A stretch of 64,000 bases of DNA, from positions 3,388,815-3,452,814 of the forward strand of contig JAGGNK010007448.1 in assembly GCA_017590115.1 (NCBI GenBank). The letters are read 5' to 3'. How positions within the stretch are numbered: the first letter of the stretch is position 1; every line of letters starts with the position of its first letter. This document shows positions 26,121 to 39,764 of this stretch, one piece after another. Below the pieces are notes generated by a model, which was given only the letters and a program-made list of their open reading frames with translations, made no database searches and was not told the DNA's origin. Source of the DNA: Montifringilla adamsi (Eukaryota; Chordata; Aves; Passeriformes; Passeridae). The position numbers and the translations under genes were made by a program.

Positions 26121-26136
26121 GTGGGGCGGGGCGGGA
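26121..26136 (+). promoter_or_regulatory. Possible GC-box pair (Sp/KLF sites)
   Basis: GTGGGGCGGGGCGGGA holds two overlapping GGGCGG boxes. The following 100 bp (to about 26215) have more CpG than their surroundings (AGAGCGGATG, GTCCGGGAGG, CTTCGGCTTGTCGTCAACGC). This would fit an intronic enhancer or minor promoter, but nothing in the sequence proves use. Confidence 0.35.
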
Positions 26137-29100
26137 TGGTCCAGAGCGGATGCAGAGGATGGAATTAATCAGCTGTCCGGGAGGAATATTAGAGCTCTTC
26201 GGCTTGTCGTCAACGCCTTCTCCTCCTTCCCAAAGACAGACACAATGAGAGACCAAGGAACATTTCCTATTGTTACAGGGGATTTGTCCACAAGGTCCAG
26301 CCCCATGTGGAAGTCATTACTGGCTGGGAGTGGTAGGTATCCGCACAGAACATGCAGCGAGATGGGATGGGGGAGGGCAACTGGGAAAAAGTTGAGAGAC
26401 CAGAGATGATGTGTCCCTGCCTAACTGATTTAAGCATCTCGAGGGAGGTGGTCACCACAGCAGCCTGGCTCCAAATCCAGGGATCACTGTGGGCTGAGGT
26501 ACAAAGTGTTTTGCTTCGTGTCACCCCTTGGCTGAGCCAAAGTCCTGAGTGCTCCTGTGAGAAGCCATCAAGGGTAGCTCAGCGCCAACAGGAATGGATC
26601 ATGAATTTCACTGCTGCTACTGAACAGGGAAAAGAGGGACAGTTACATCAAGGTTTTCTTTTCCCTTCTCTGACCCTCCCTAGACAGAAGACCAGAGTGG
26701 CTGCAGCAGCAGCTGTACAAAGCACGAGGTGAAGAGCTGACCACTGCCCACCTGCACATCCTCCTGCTCCAGCAGAACTTGGCCTTCTGCATCATGCATG
26801 GAAGAACGTAATTACCCATGGGTGAGAGCCCAGGACTGAGTGATCAGAGAGAGTCAACACCTCCATGCTCCCAGGGGAAGGCAGAGCCTTTTAGACGTAT
26901 TACATCTAAGCTCAGTTTTTTCCCATTAAATCATATTTAAGACAGCAGCATCTCCAGAAGTGGTGATGTCAACATCCTCAGGACAGCTGGAGGAAAGGGG
27001 CACCTCAGAAATCCATGGGAAATTTGCATCCCAACTCATTTGCTGCCATGTCTCAGTCTCCCTGATCCTGACCTGTTGGGTGCTGAACAGGACTGAGTTG
27101 AACAGATGTTGCTGTCGGTAAAACAGTCCTGTGCTGACCTCCACAAGTCCTCTCATGACTTCCCCAGCCATGTAGAGGCAGATAGAAACAAAGTCAGTCA
27201 TGTATATTGGGGTAAAAAATGGTGTATGAAGCCTGCTTGGGCCTTTTGGTCTGTCAGGAGCCATGTGATGCACAGGAAAGAGAAATGAGAGACAAAGAAG
27301 GGCAAGCACACAGTCCAGGGCTCTGTGGGGACACAGTACATGGGACAAACAGTGTCTGCTGGGGTTTTCAGAAGGTTCCAGACACCACTGCCGCAGTTAG
27401 AGATGGGTACATGGACCTGTCTCAAACCACACCTCCCCAACAGCACTGGGGAAACAAGAGAACACTGTGGGGAGACAGGAGGAGCAAGGACTCTCAGCCA
27501 CCTCGACACGCTGCAGGACATCCTGGACAGCTGCCTCAGCAACAGCCTCTTGTGCAGCACAGACTGAGCAGATTTCACCAACCTTCTGCCCTCCTGCTCC
27601 AGCCCAACCCCACCACATCCCATGTCTTGCCTCCATCAAATTTGCTGCCCACAGGAGCCCTCACCAAGCTAAACATGGTGGCACAATGCTGTGCTGCTCC
27701 TCTTTAAAAAGTAAAACAAAATAAAAGTGCTTGTTATACTTCCATGGAAATTATCAGTGGGAATCTCAGGATGCTCAGCTCATTTATCTCCAATGAATTT
27801 CACCTCAGTTGAGCTGTTGTTCCCCACAGGACAGCATTCAGTTGGGTACTTTTACCAGCATGAACAGTGCAGCTTTCCCTTGTAAACGGTGTGAACATTC
27901 TCCTTAATTTATGTCCTACAAGAACTCATTTTTACCAACATTTATGCATCATAACACATTGCCCTCATCCTGCAAATTTTCAACATGGGCACAGCTTTGT
28001 GTATGCCTGAGATCTTCCTGGTTCCAATGAGCTTTTCATCAGCAGCTTGCTGAAGAGGCTGAGGCTGTGCTTATGTTTTATGGATCTGGAAAAATTATTA
28101 CATAGCAATAGAGTTCAAACAGGAGTCCCCAGATCCATCAGATGTTTGACTTGCTTGGTACATGCAGTCTAAAATGGAAACGGGATGGGAAACATAATAA
28201 AACATAATAAAAATGTCTATAAACATTTCAGGTTATTGAAAAGAATCTCTCTTTGTAAGTTCCCGAACTTTTGAAATCATGAACATGTATTCTCACAAAG
28301 CTAGACTGGGAAGTAGCTAATATTTAATTTAAATTTACATTGTTCCAATTACACCTACAAAATACACATGACATTTACATGTATAAAATACATTATTTTA
28401 CTGTAAAATATGTTCTTATGTAATATAAATTAAATTTAAAATTAAAATCATACTGAAACTAAATGTATTTTTTTGCCTTATGTATTTAGGAGACATGCCA
28501 TCCTCATCCTGTACTACCAAAGAATATAAAAAATAAAGCTAAATGTTAAACTCACGGAGCTTTCTTTTCTCTTTTAGCTTTTTTTTTTTTTTTTTCTTTT
28601 CCCTCTTTTAAAACATTTAGACAATCTTTTTAACACCATATGCACACACTCCACTGTGGCACTGAAGATGACATGAGCATGGTGTGGATCTGCTCTGTCC
28701 AGAAGGGGAAGCCCATCACCCCTGCAGGAAATCAGCTGCACAAAGCCACCCCCCGTGACAGCAAAGAGACCACGGCCACCATGGGGAAGGCAGACACAGA
28801 GTCCCCACTGTCACCAGCCCACACCAGGGCTTCTCCAGAGCACCACCACCCTTCTCCCACCTCCCTTCCTGCTCTCCCCCCACTCCCAGCTCTGCTTCCC
28901 CTTCCCTCTCTCTCTCTTTCACTCTCCCACCACAGCTGGTTAAAATTACGCTGGAATTTTGTTTTTATGTCAAGTGAATTTGGGCCTGGTAAATCCCTCC
29001 CAGCCATTCCAGTGGCCTCCCAGTGAACATCCAGGCTGGATGCAATGCACATGATTTAAGAAAGGTGCTGCTGGAGCTATTTCCAAGCACGTTCAAAGCA

Positions 29101-32100
29101 TGGGGCTGGGCACAACCAGGAGGGGCTCCTGGGGCTCACAGACACCCAGGGATGGATGTCAGGGAGTCCACATGAGGAATGGGCAGGAGAAGGAGGAGAA
29201 GGCTGAAGGCATGACCTGTCAGCTGGACCAACTTTCCTTGCAAAGACGGTGCAAAACAACAGCAAAAAAAATTACAGCAAAAGAACACAGAAACATCTCA
29301 GGCTCAGAGAAACCCCATCCCTTTTCTCTGGAGAGATCACAGGAGCAAGCATGGAAACCCTTGTGTGAGGGAAACCAACAGTGAGCTGTGGCACAGGAGG
29401 AGAAGGACATGTCCTTGGCCAACCTGGGGAGTTGGTTACAACACATGAGAATAAACCAAGGCTCCAGGCATGTACCTGCACACCAGTGCTTGTGCCTGGC
29501 ACACTGGGGGGGCTCCCAGTTTATGGCTGGGGGGCCACCAGTTCTCAGTGGTGTTGGAGTCACCTCTGCCTTGGACTGGCACAGCTCAGCTCAGGGCAGT
29601 TCTGAGTACCTGGGCTGGTGGGTGGTGGGACCTGGCAGGGACGTGGCCACGTCCAAGCCTGAGAGCCTCCCCTGCTCTGCAGCTTTGGTGGGAACTCAAA
29701 AAATCACCAAACTGGTGTGCCACCTGCAGCATCATCCCCAAGAAACTCCAGGATCTCCCAAGAGACCAGGCAGCAGTTGTGAGAAGGATTAGTTAGGAAT
29801 TTGAGGTCAAAACCAGCTGCACAGCAAAAAAGTCCTTCTATTAAAAGTAAAAGTTTTAGAAATAGACATACAAGTCAAAGAAATCTTGGGCTGGGGGAAA
29901 CCAAGTGAGGCAATCCCTCTGGTAGCATTGAAACTGCTCTATTATGACATTTTTGGAATGGAACAATGATATTCGAGCTTTCAAAATGACTTTTTTTAAA
30001 GACAATCAGCAATGGTTAAAAATATTAAGTTTTTAATAGGTCAGGAAGAGAAAAAAACTTTTTGCTTTTGCCCAACAAAACCTCCAAATTAGCCCTAAGT
30101 GGGTTTTATGAGTGGGCAAGGATGGGAGGTAGGGGCTGTAAAGGGCAGATTTTATTTAATGGAATATTTGGAGTTATTTTAGAAGGCAAGAAAGGGAACT
30201 GTTCCTTTTGGTCATAATTAAATACATTTATGTTGTGCATACATACACATGTGTATATCCATGAACACCTCTTTCCAGACTCAACATCCTGGCCCTCCCC
30301 AGGTTTAATTAATACCTGATTGTGCTGGGCATGTAGACACAGTCCCTGATCCTGGACAGTTCCTGATCCCAAAAGAACAAACCAAAAGATGAATTAGGAT
30401 ATAAGGGCAAAGCAACAGCTTCAACCCCCTCAAAAGGCTCTGCAGCAAACCTGCAAGCAGAATCCAAGGAGCTCTGGGTATCACTCAGTGCATTATGCAC
30501 TTGGCCAAGTGCGTGGAGGAAAAGCTATTTATAAGGTGATGACTGAACAGCTGAACATGGGCTGGGTTGGATGTGAGCATGGAAGAGAGGAGAGAGATGG
30601 GCTGTGGTGTGTGCGTGCCCACAGGCACGTCCATGCCCACCTCCAGCAACCCCCTCTGAAATCACCCACAGGAGGTGTAAAGAAAAGAATGAAAATCAAA
30701 GGAACCTGGTACTAGTCCATATTCCTCCTCCCGTCACCCCAAACACAGCAATAAAAATGGTAAATTAAGGTATTTTTTTTTCCTCTTAGTCTTCTCTAAG
30801 ATGATATGAGAATGTTTTATATATAATCTAGATTTATGGTTTTTTGTTTTTCAGTTAAATGCAGGGTTATGAAAGAAAAAGAAGTCATGTTTTGGTCATA
30901 AATAGAAAACATGCAAACAGAAAATCATTTAGATATTAATATTGCAAACCTGATGCCTGTATTTTTATGTATATATAAATATGTATTCACACACACAAAA
31001 AAGATATAGAACCAAACCCCATGCTTATACATCATGTTTATACACTACATCTAAATGTACTTATAGTGAATTCACTTACTGACTTTTTTTGGTGCTTGAA
31101 AACATGCCAGTAAAAAGCCAAAATGTCAGTAAACACAGTGGATGTCGTCACTGTTTTCCCTCTTCAGGTTGGTTTCCCTGGTGTACAAAGGTCAGCTCCA
31201 GCTCCAGCATAAATTATTGCTGCCTATTTGACTCATAATAACATATCCAAATAATAACCAACACATGCTGGATGCTTTATGGATGAATAATTCCGATCCC
31301 AAAGAACTGGCAATTTAAACAGTTTAGATGTAGCGAAACTGGGAGAAAAGTCGCATTGCCCAGGTTGTGTGGCCAGAGGCAGAGTAAATCCTGTGCTCAA
31401 AGAAAGCCTCCAGGACTGAACCATCTCTGCCAGCATTTCCACATCTGCTCTTGCTCGATCCAAGGCAGGAGAAGCACCTGGGACATGTTCAAGGTGGACA
31501 AACCTCTGCTAAAACCCAGGAAATCCTTGGGTGCTTTGCCTTGGAGCTGTTGTGCTTTGGGACGCCCAGGTGGGTGTAGAGGCGTAGAGTGAGCGCCAAT
31601 GCATGGGACACTGCCTTTCCTTTCCAGGAAAGGACAGCAGGGGTCTGGCTGTCACCCACCCCTGCCCTACAGGATCTTCTCTGGCTAAACACGTGGCTGA
31701 GAGCCCTCCAGCCTCCATGATTCCCCGCACGTGACGAGCACGAGCACGAACGCGGGCCGTCCCTCCGAGCACATCCTCCGCCTTTGCTGCTGGCTCCGTC
31801 CCTGACATGTAAATAATGACATACCATTTCCACGGCTCTCCAGCCTATTACGCTGCTCTCTGGACCTTGCCTCCCATCCGAGCAGAAAACCTGCGTCCCT
31901 GCGTGACCCTCCTGGCGCAGCCAAAGCAAACCAACGTGCTATATTTGTTTTTCAAGCCCTGGCCAGGAACGATTCCCGTAAGGCTCAGCCTGGCTTAATG
32001 GAGCTGTGTCTGTGCTCTGCCTCTAAGCCTGCTCTTGGCCACAGGGCTGGAGCTGCTTTTGCGCTGGCTCGGGCAGGACAGCGGGGTTTGCTGAAGGTAG

Positions 32101-32904
32101 CAAAATGAGAAGCAGTGGCAGAAAGGGATGGTGGGGCAGCGGGGGAGGAAGGAGACAAGAGACACAAGGGAAAACAAGGGGGAGGGGCAGACAGAGGGTG
32201 CTCCCAACCTTCCCAAAGTATTGTGGCTGTTCAAGACAAACTTGGCTTTGCAGCGAGGAGCAAGCGCAGTGAGAGGACAGTGGATATGCTGTCACCAGGA
32301 CTTCCTCACCACCTGTGCCACACCACCACATTCATCCCCTCCAGCCTCTTGTTTGACCACAGCAGCCAGAGTGTTTTTCTTGGAGGCAGATGCTGCTCCC
32401 CACTTGTTTCATTTACCCCAAGGAGTGATGTTCTGACACAAACACAATGACATAAATCTTGCCCTAAAATAAACATGTGAGATGCTGAACTTTTTTTCCA
32501 TCATACTGAAGCCCTGCCCTCTGTTCTTGTGAAGCCTCTTTCCACCCCCCTTGGGTACCTGCTTTATTGCAGAAGTATCTGCAGTACAAAGAGTCCTGCA
32601 TATCACCAGAGTACCACATTCAGAGGCCCCGTACACAGACAGTTCTGGTTGCAGGGCAGAGAGAGATTTATTTTTCCAGGACACCCCTTTTGCCATCAGG
32701 ATTTCCTCACCAGGGGCACTCAGCAGAGGAACAAGGTCTGTCCAGTTAAGGATGTTTGCAGCAGTAAGATGTTAATTAGGGAGGTTCATAGCAAGTCCTA
32801 CTAATTGCATCAGTGAAGTGCAAGTGTCCCATACACTGTCCTACGAGGACACACAGACACTTGTCCACTCCCCCTGGTGCGCCCAGACCCTGCACACCAG
32901 AGTA

Positions 32905-33072
32905 GAGCAAAGGTTGAGGCTGTGGAGTCTCCCTCGCTGGAGATATTCCAGAGCCATTAGGACACACACAATCTTGTGCCATGTGATTTGGGAAGGCTGT
33001 GTGGGAGCAGGGAGGTGGGACCAGATGATCCAATGTGGTCTCTTCCAACGTGACCCACTCTGTGATTCTGTT
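32905..33072 (+). mobile_element. CR1 LINE 3' end, diverged
   Basis: It contains a GGAGATATTCCAGAGCC block, GACCAGATGATCCAATGTGG, TCTCTTCCAACGTGACCCAC and a TCTGTGATTCTGTT tail. Internal parts are poorly preserved, so the 5' edge is approximate. Confidence 0.85.
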
Positions 33073-34396
33073 AAGGAGTTATACCAGGCTCCGCACAAAA
33101 ACCCAAGTGGTTCCACTGCTGCCAGACAGGAAAAGCTTTGGGGAGGATGAAGACAGCATGGCTATTGGACCCAGATCTCCTGCTTAGTGTTGAAATATGT
33201 CCAGAGCAAAGCAGGAGAAAGGAGAGATTGAATCTGCAAGGCTTGGCTTAAGAGCCAGACCAGGAGCTGAGCTCACTCAAAGTTTGGATGTATTCAATTG
33301 GAAAAACATTCAGCTCCTTAGGAAGAGAATGGCCATGAAGTTTGGACCCAAAACTAAACTCCTACTGAGTTTTTACTGCTGGGTTTCTGTTGGCACCCAT
33401 CCTATGAGGAAGCACCCATTGCTAATGGCAGCAATATACTCCATATCCTCTCTCCTGCATACTCCCACTGCAGCCCTCCCAAACTGCAACCACTCCAACA
33501 CACTTCATGCTCAGGACGTGGGAGAGTAACCAGATGCCCACACCCTGTGGCCAGCATCACTTTGTGTTCTGTGACACAAGGAACCTCTGAGCCCACCAAA
33601 CCTCACCAAGGTCAGGTATAACAAGGATGAGACACATCTTCCCCTGAACATCCTCAAAAACAGCAAGCAGGTTATCCAGAAAGCCACCAAAGAGGCACAT
33701 CTGGAAGGGCAGAGTGTGCCTGCACATCCCAGGCTGCTGCAGTCAGGCAGGAGGGGAGAGGAGCACTCCAAGGCCTTCTCTCAAAGCAGGGATCCTCTAC
33801 CCCTGGGCAGCACATGCAAGGGGAAAAGGCAGCTGTAAATGGTAAATGCAAAACATTTAAATGTAAAAGTAGAAGCTCTGCCCAAAGGGTACTGAATGAC
33901 TCAGCTGTGCAAAGGAGCCCCTCACCCCTGGGATCCCATTGTGTGGGATCACAAATCACCATTTGTGCTGGGTGTAATTAAAAATTAAAATTGAGTCAAA
34001 TTCCTGCCCACAACCACAGCCACCTGCGGGCTGTGGCTATGAGGAAGCCATAGTGACCACAGCAGCACCTCAGAAATGCCACCTCTGGCTAGGAGCTTCC
34101 CCTGACCCCCCATCAGTGTGAGCATCTCCCACATCCTCACTGCACACACAGGACATCAGTCTCCACCTGGGATGTTCTGGCATCTTTCCCCAGAGGGACA
34201 CCCAGTGAGCTAAAATGATGTCTCCACCACTGACACCCTCCCTGGTCCTGCTGCAGCTGTGGGGAAGTGCGGTCTGCACAGCCTGGACACGATGCCAGAA
34301 GTGCCAGTCTTGCTTGGAAACCCTTCCTGGATGGGCAGGAACACAGGCAGAGCTGCAACTGCACCGCAGCCCTGCCTGCTCCTGCCTACCTGCCTT

Positions 34397-34411
34397 GGGA
34401 GGGAGGGAGGG
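34397..34411 (+). other. G-quadruplex motif
   Basis: GGGAGGGAGGGAGGG gives four G3 runs with single-base loops, the most stable class of G-quadruplex motif. It is on the template strand for the minus-strand gene. Confidence 0.85.
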
Positions 34412-34443
34412 AGCGATGGTGCCACATGTCCCTTGGGATGCCA

Positions 34444-34497
34444 GGACAAGGAAAGGCAAGGCAGGACAGGGAAAGGCAAGGCAAGGCAAGGCAAGGA
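34444..34497 (+). repeat. GGCAA/GGAAA pentanucleotide repeat
   Basis: Imperfect run of AAGGC-type pentamers, ending in four perfect GGCAA units. Confidence 0.9.
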
Positions 34498-37400
34498 GCA
34501 CACCGGGAATGGCTGGGCCAGGGCTGCCTGAGTGCAGAGCGACCCAGACGGGGCCCCCTCGGCTTCCCAGCCAAGGCAGGACGGAGCAGCCCAGCTGCTC
34601 GGGCTTGGCTTCTCCTTGCATGGCAGCTGGGGGGGAGAGCCAAGCACAGGGAGAGACTGTGTGCGTGCACAGGGGGCTGCAAACGCCCTCCCCTCCAACA
34701 TTCCCTCAGCTTGGGGGGGCAAAAAAAAAGGAATAAGGAATTAGTAATTAGAAGGTGAAATCAGGACATAAAAGAAGCAGAAAATTGTCTCAAAGGGTGC
34801 TTTTTCTTTTTAAAGGTTTCACCAAGATTTTTGCTTTTCCCCAGGGTGTCCTTTGCAAATCAGGCCTCACTGCAAAGGCTATTGGATATGACTCTGACGT
34901 CAGCAGGGAAAACGTCCCCAGACTCTCATTAGAAAGGGGAAGAAAAAAAAAAGTCTATCCTTTTTTTCTTTTTTTCTCCTGACCAATTTAACCTTTTCAG
35001 AACAATAAACAGACTGGTTACAGGACAAAACCAAACAAGCAAAAGGGTCGTGTGCTTTGCTGCCTGGGGACAAGGGAAGGTGTGTGGTGGCAAATGCCAA
35101 GGGCTTGAGCTGGCACTGCAGCTGGGCAGCCCCGTGCTCCCCATCCCGGTGGCTCAGCACCCAGGGGCCCCTGGGCAGCAGCACTGTCCCACAAAGAGGG
35201 CTGCTTTTAACCCTCTGCTAGTCTGGGAACTGAACATTGCACCACCTGAGCCAGTGTGTTGGCACCAGAAAGGAGTCCTGTGAGGCCGTGGGATACAGGG
35301 ACAGCTGCCTTGGATGGAGACAGAGAGCAGCCAGTGCACCGAAGGCAGGGATGGCTTTTATTCCTGAGCCTGCTGCTCAGGACAGAAACCAGTGAGCAGG
35401 GTGAAAAACTGCTCGGCCTTCTCCCAGTGTGTGGGGACAAACTGAATTACTGTAACCCCATCTTGCTGCAGCAGCTCCCCAAATGCCTCTTGCAGACTTT
35501 CCACCCATTTCGGAGAATGCTTGGATGCCAGAGTTTGCAAGATCCTTGCACACAGGTTCTGTACAGGAGAAATGTAGGATTATCAGCAGCTCCTCACTGG
35601 AAAAATAAAGCATCAGTGGTCAGAGCCCTGTGTTGTCATTTTGGGGGAGGATAGAGGTGTGAATGAGGGCCTAAGGGGCCATGCTGAGTCAGAAACTGTC
35701 CCAGCCATAGAGCTTGTGCCCAGGTTTCTGGAAAGTAAGATATTTAAGTTTTAAGATGGTGAAGGGTCACACCTAAATAAAACATCCTTTTCCAAATTAT
35801 AAAGATGAGGCTTGTTGGTGTGCAGTACGTGGGACTGTGCTGATGTAGCCTGGGACTCCCAGGGTGGGCAGCAGCCCAGGGGGAATATTTGCTCATCCCA
35901 TGTTATTTTGGGCCTGATTTTCCCAGTATGGGGTGGGCAGATGCTGCTGAGCAAATCTGACAGGCTCCTTGTGAGAACTGGGCTGCTGCCCTTCTGCAGG
36001 AAGTGGAGGAAAAATCACCCTGAGGTGGGAAAAAGACACTGTGAGTGGCAGATCCAGCTGATGGAGGGGGGAGGACCAAAGGGCTGGGCAGCTTCTTCAG
36101 CCTTCCTGTTCCATCTGGAGCCATGCTGGACCTCCCTGCTCCCCACCCCCTGTATGGGTTTGTTCTCCTGGGGGATTCTGCATGGTTTCCCTCTCCTCTT
36201 TCTGGGTGCCCTTGTGCCCTCAGCAGCCCCTTCCCTTGGCCCTATACCTTCTCCCATGCTCTCCATGGAGTGAGGAGACAACTCCCCACCTGGCACAGCT
36301 TTAAACCCTGCACACCCTAAAGCCACAGCACCCCATCCCACTACACCTCTCCATCCCACTCAAGGAGTTCTCCTTGGCCCCCATTGCACTGTAGGGATGC
36401 ACAGCTCTTCTCCCTGCTGCCAGTGATGGAACCACACCAGGGCTGGATACCAGTTGCCCCAGTTCAGCTGTGCTGGCGAGAGAGAGGACAGGAGCTTTGG
36501 CCAGATCTCCACCCAGCCACGTCCCTGCAGGGTGGGGAGGGAGGAAGCACAGAGGCCGCTCGCTCCGGCTGGCTGGCCCCAGGCTTGGCTTGCCTGTGCT
36601 GGGGCGGGCGTGCAGACAGGGCTCTTCCCTCTCCCTTTTCCTTTCCATTTTGTGCTTCACTGTCCAGGGCAGTGAACGCAGAGCCCGTCAGCCCAGAAAG
36701 CTGGGATTGCTTTCCCACTGCTCCCCTGTCATTCACAGCGTCACATCTGTCCTGTGGCACTGCCACATGCTCAGGTGGAAGCCTCAGCCCTTCCCTGAGG
36801 TTTGATGGGCATGTGCTGGGCTGGACAAGCCCAGGATGGGTTGCAGGGACCTTTCTGGGACAGACAGATGATAAACCCTGTGCAACAGGGCTGGAACCTC
36901 TTCAGGTTGGGTCGAGGACATTTTCTCGCTGACACTGAACACACGAGGAGGTGGAGCTCGTTAGCAGTGGATAGGGAAAGCATCCTGTTATTTTTGGGAT
37001 TAGGATGCAATCTCCTCAATTGTCTGCCTCTGGCACAGTCCCTCCTGCCCTGGCCATGGCTCAGGACTTTCTCAAACCCCACATAGCATCAAAAGGTGCT
37101 GGACTTTGTCAAAGGAGAGGGAGCAGAAATCAAATGAAGATTCCCAGTTTCTTTTGCTCACCTGGTCTCAAGCCTTTACCTTTGCAGCCATTCATTCCAG
37201 CTTCCCCTGAGCTCCATTCTCCCCTTTCAGTTCCTCACCCTGGCTAAGCCCCCAGTGCAGCAAGGCCAGACTGACTCAGACATCACCTTGATTTTACCCC
37301 AAGGGGGCTCATGGGGGGGATGCCCACCTGCCAGCACCAAAAGCAGCTTTGTATTGTACAGGATAATCTAGGGGGGTGGTGATAAAAATCTCCTCATCCC

Positions 37401-37528
37401 CATGGAAATTGAGCCATGTTCCTCACATACCTCCACTAATTCAATTTTACACCGTGTGAATAGACCTGCCAAACCTTTATTTTTCTTTCTTCTTGGGAAG
37501 TTCACAACAGAGGGGTACAGTGGGCACA

Positions 37529-37551
37529 GGGGAGGGTGGGGGGCATGAGGG
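37529..37551 (+). other. G-quadruplex motif
   Basis: G runs at 37529-37532, 37534-37536, 37538-37543 and 37549-37551 with loops of 1, 1 and 5 bases. Additional G runs upstream (37512, 37522) could substitute. It lies on the template strand of the gene. Confidence 0.8.
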
Positions 37552-37991
37552 AGAGGTGGGCTCTCTCCTGCCTCTCCTGAACCTGATCTCTGCAAGAAAT
37601 GGTCATGTTTGGTCCTCTCCAGGCATGGATCATTACTTTCTTTTCAAAATATGTGGCTGGGTATGAAGGTGAAGAAAAGTCTGGAGTAAATATGTAACTG
37701 CTTGGAAATACCTGAGGCAGGAGGCAGTGGATCTTGGATTTAGGGGAGAATAAGGGACAAGAGCCCTGAAAATGCATCCACTGCAGTTCTGCTATCATAG
37801 CTTAGCCTGGCATGGACCACAGCTTGCCTCACCTTGCCTCACTCTGACAGAGATGCCCCAGTTGGGACTCCCAGCCCCAGCACACCCTCCTGGTGCCCTC
37901 TCCCCTGCCAGGGCTCCCCCAGCACACCTTGACCCTGCCCTGCAGGACCTCATCAGCATTTATCCAGGGTTGCAGATCAGCATCATATCAG

Positions 37992-38221
37992 AAAATCATA
38001 GAATGGTTGGGGTTGGAAGGGACCTTAAAGCTCCACTTGTTCCCACTCCCTTCTTGGGACACCTTCCACAATCCCAGGTTGCTCTAAGCCCCATCCAACC
38101 TGTCCTTGAACACTTGCAGGGATGGGGCAGCCACAGCATCTCTTGGCAATCTGTACCAGGGCCTCACCACCCTCACAGGGAAGAATTTCTCCAAAGATCT
38201 AATCTAACCTCTCCCTTCAGT
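37992..38221 (-). mobile_element. CR1 LINE 3' end
   Basis: Well-preserved reverse CR1: AAATCATAGAATGGTTGGGG, TTGGAAGGGACCTTAAAGCT, CCAGGTTGCTCTAAGCCCCA, then the CACAGGGAAGAATTTCTCC block. It faces another CR1 at 38735. Confidence 0.95.
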
Positions 38222-38734
38222 AAGGACACTTGTGGCTTTGGCACACCAGTGCTGTGAGTGGCAGGGACCTGGATAAGGGCAATGCTTCAGAGTAAAAACA
38301 TGCTTCAAAAAGTCCTTATGATCTCCTGGATCTCCTTGAGGGCTCCTTGGGTTTGAATCTGCACTAGCAGATGTTTTTAGCACCTGCAACAGCATCTGCA
38401 GCTACATGGCTCTGCAAAACCCTGATGGATCGTGTGACATCTGACACAGCACAGGGTCTGGGTATGAGAAATCCAAAAAGGTGCCTTTACATAGAGATGA
38501 TCTTCTAAAGTTCATACAAGACCCATTCAGAGAATACACACAGGGAAACTGCTGGTTCCATATCCCTGAGTCTGCCAGATTTCCTGGTGGGCAAATAACT
38601 GTACAGTCAGAAGTATTTTCACAGGAGATTTGGTCTGGAGCCCTGGGTCTGGTGCAGCACCAGGGCTGACACTGGAAAGCAGATGGAAGAGGCTGGTTGA
38701 GCCATCAGCCTGGAAGTCTCAGCCTGTAACGCAG

Positions 38735-38847
38735 CTGGGACTCTGAGCAACCTGGTCTACTGGAAGATGTCCCTGCCCATGGCCGGGGGCTTGGAAAATG
38801 TGATCTCTAAGGTCTCTTCCAACCCAAACCATTCCACAATTCTGTAA
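38735..38847 (+). mobile_element. CR1 LINE 3' end
   Basis: CTGAGCAACCTGGTCTACTG, GATGTCCCTGCCCATGGC and TCTCTTCCAACCCAAACCAT precede an ATTCTGTAA terminus. It is opposite in direction to both flanking CR1 copies. Confidence 0.93.
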
Positions 38848-39167
38848 CCCCTCACAAGCCCTTCAGGTGTGATTTTGTGCAGGTAGCACAAGAAGGCAGG
38901 TCATTATGGAGAGCCAAGACCAGGCACTCAGTTTCTAAAAGAAGTCTGATTTTGAACCTTTTCAGAAACTTATCCTCAATAGAACATGGATTGATCAGTT
39001 CTGTTGGTTCCAAATGCAACTGTTCAATTGAACCTGGAAAAATGTGAAGCAAGGGTTCAAATGCCAAGACTCTGATGAAATTACTAATGAGGGTGTGCAA
39101 GCTTCTGGAGCTCCCAGCCATCAGAGATAAGAGGCAGAAAGAGGAAGAAATTTGGATTCTAATAAGT

Positions 39168-39298
39168 AAATAGAATCAAGATATGGAAGAGACCTTAGAG
39201 ATCATCTTGTTCAAACCCCTGCCATGGGCAGGGACACCTTCTACCAGACCAGGTTGCTCAGAGTCCCATCCAGCCTGGTCCTGAGCATTTCCTGGAAT
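39168..39298 (-). mobile_element. CR1 LINE 3' end
   Basis: Reverse CR1 with AAGAGACCTTAGAGATCATC, CCCTGCCATGGGCAGGGACA and ACCAGACCAGGTTGCTCAGA. The tail has drifted to ATAGAATCAAGATATGG. Confidence 0.92.
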
Positions 39299-39365
39299 CT
39301 GAAGTCTACAGTTTATTGCATATCAACACATAGAAAATATGGAATTCAGTAATGCTTGCAGGATT

Positions 39366-39386
39366 TATATATATATATATATATAT
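39366..39386. repeat. (TA)n microsatellite
   Basis: About ten uninterrupted TA dinucleotides, directly after a diverged CR1. Confidence 0.95.
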
Positions 39387-39764
39387 GAATGAAAAACCTG
39401 ATAAGATCCAACAGGCACAAAAAGACTAAACCTGAGGGCATTTTACATTTTAGTATTTTACATATTATTGAAGCTTTGATGTATTTCATACATCCAAACA
39501 GCCTACACTAAGTAGCTGTAATATCTACAGCCTCTCATGGCTACTTGAAATGCAAATTAACAACATGTTCCAGTCTGATTTAACTTTCACATTGAATAAC
39601 TCAGGCTTTTGGGGTTTTTTTTTTTCCTTTCTCTCTGCCCTTTTTTCCTAATTTTGTTGTGAGATTACCCACTAGTTTTCTTTTAAACCTTAAATTACTC
39701 TCATGCATTCTCTACATTAGTTCCACACTGAAGCTATTTGTTTGGGATTAGTTATACTTACCTA

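Noticed and set aside
25447..26256. Longest open frame in the window (269 codons, minus strand)
   Set aside because: Low-complexity, Leu/Ser/Pro-rich translation with no recognisable domain. It overlaps GC boxes and other-frame opens, consistent with chance in GC-rich intron.
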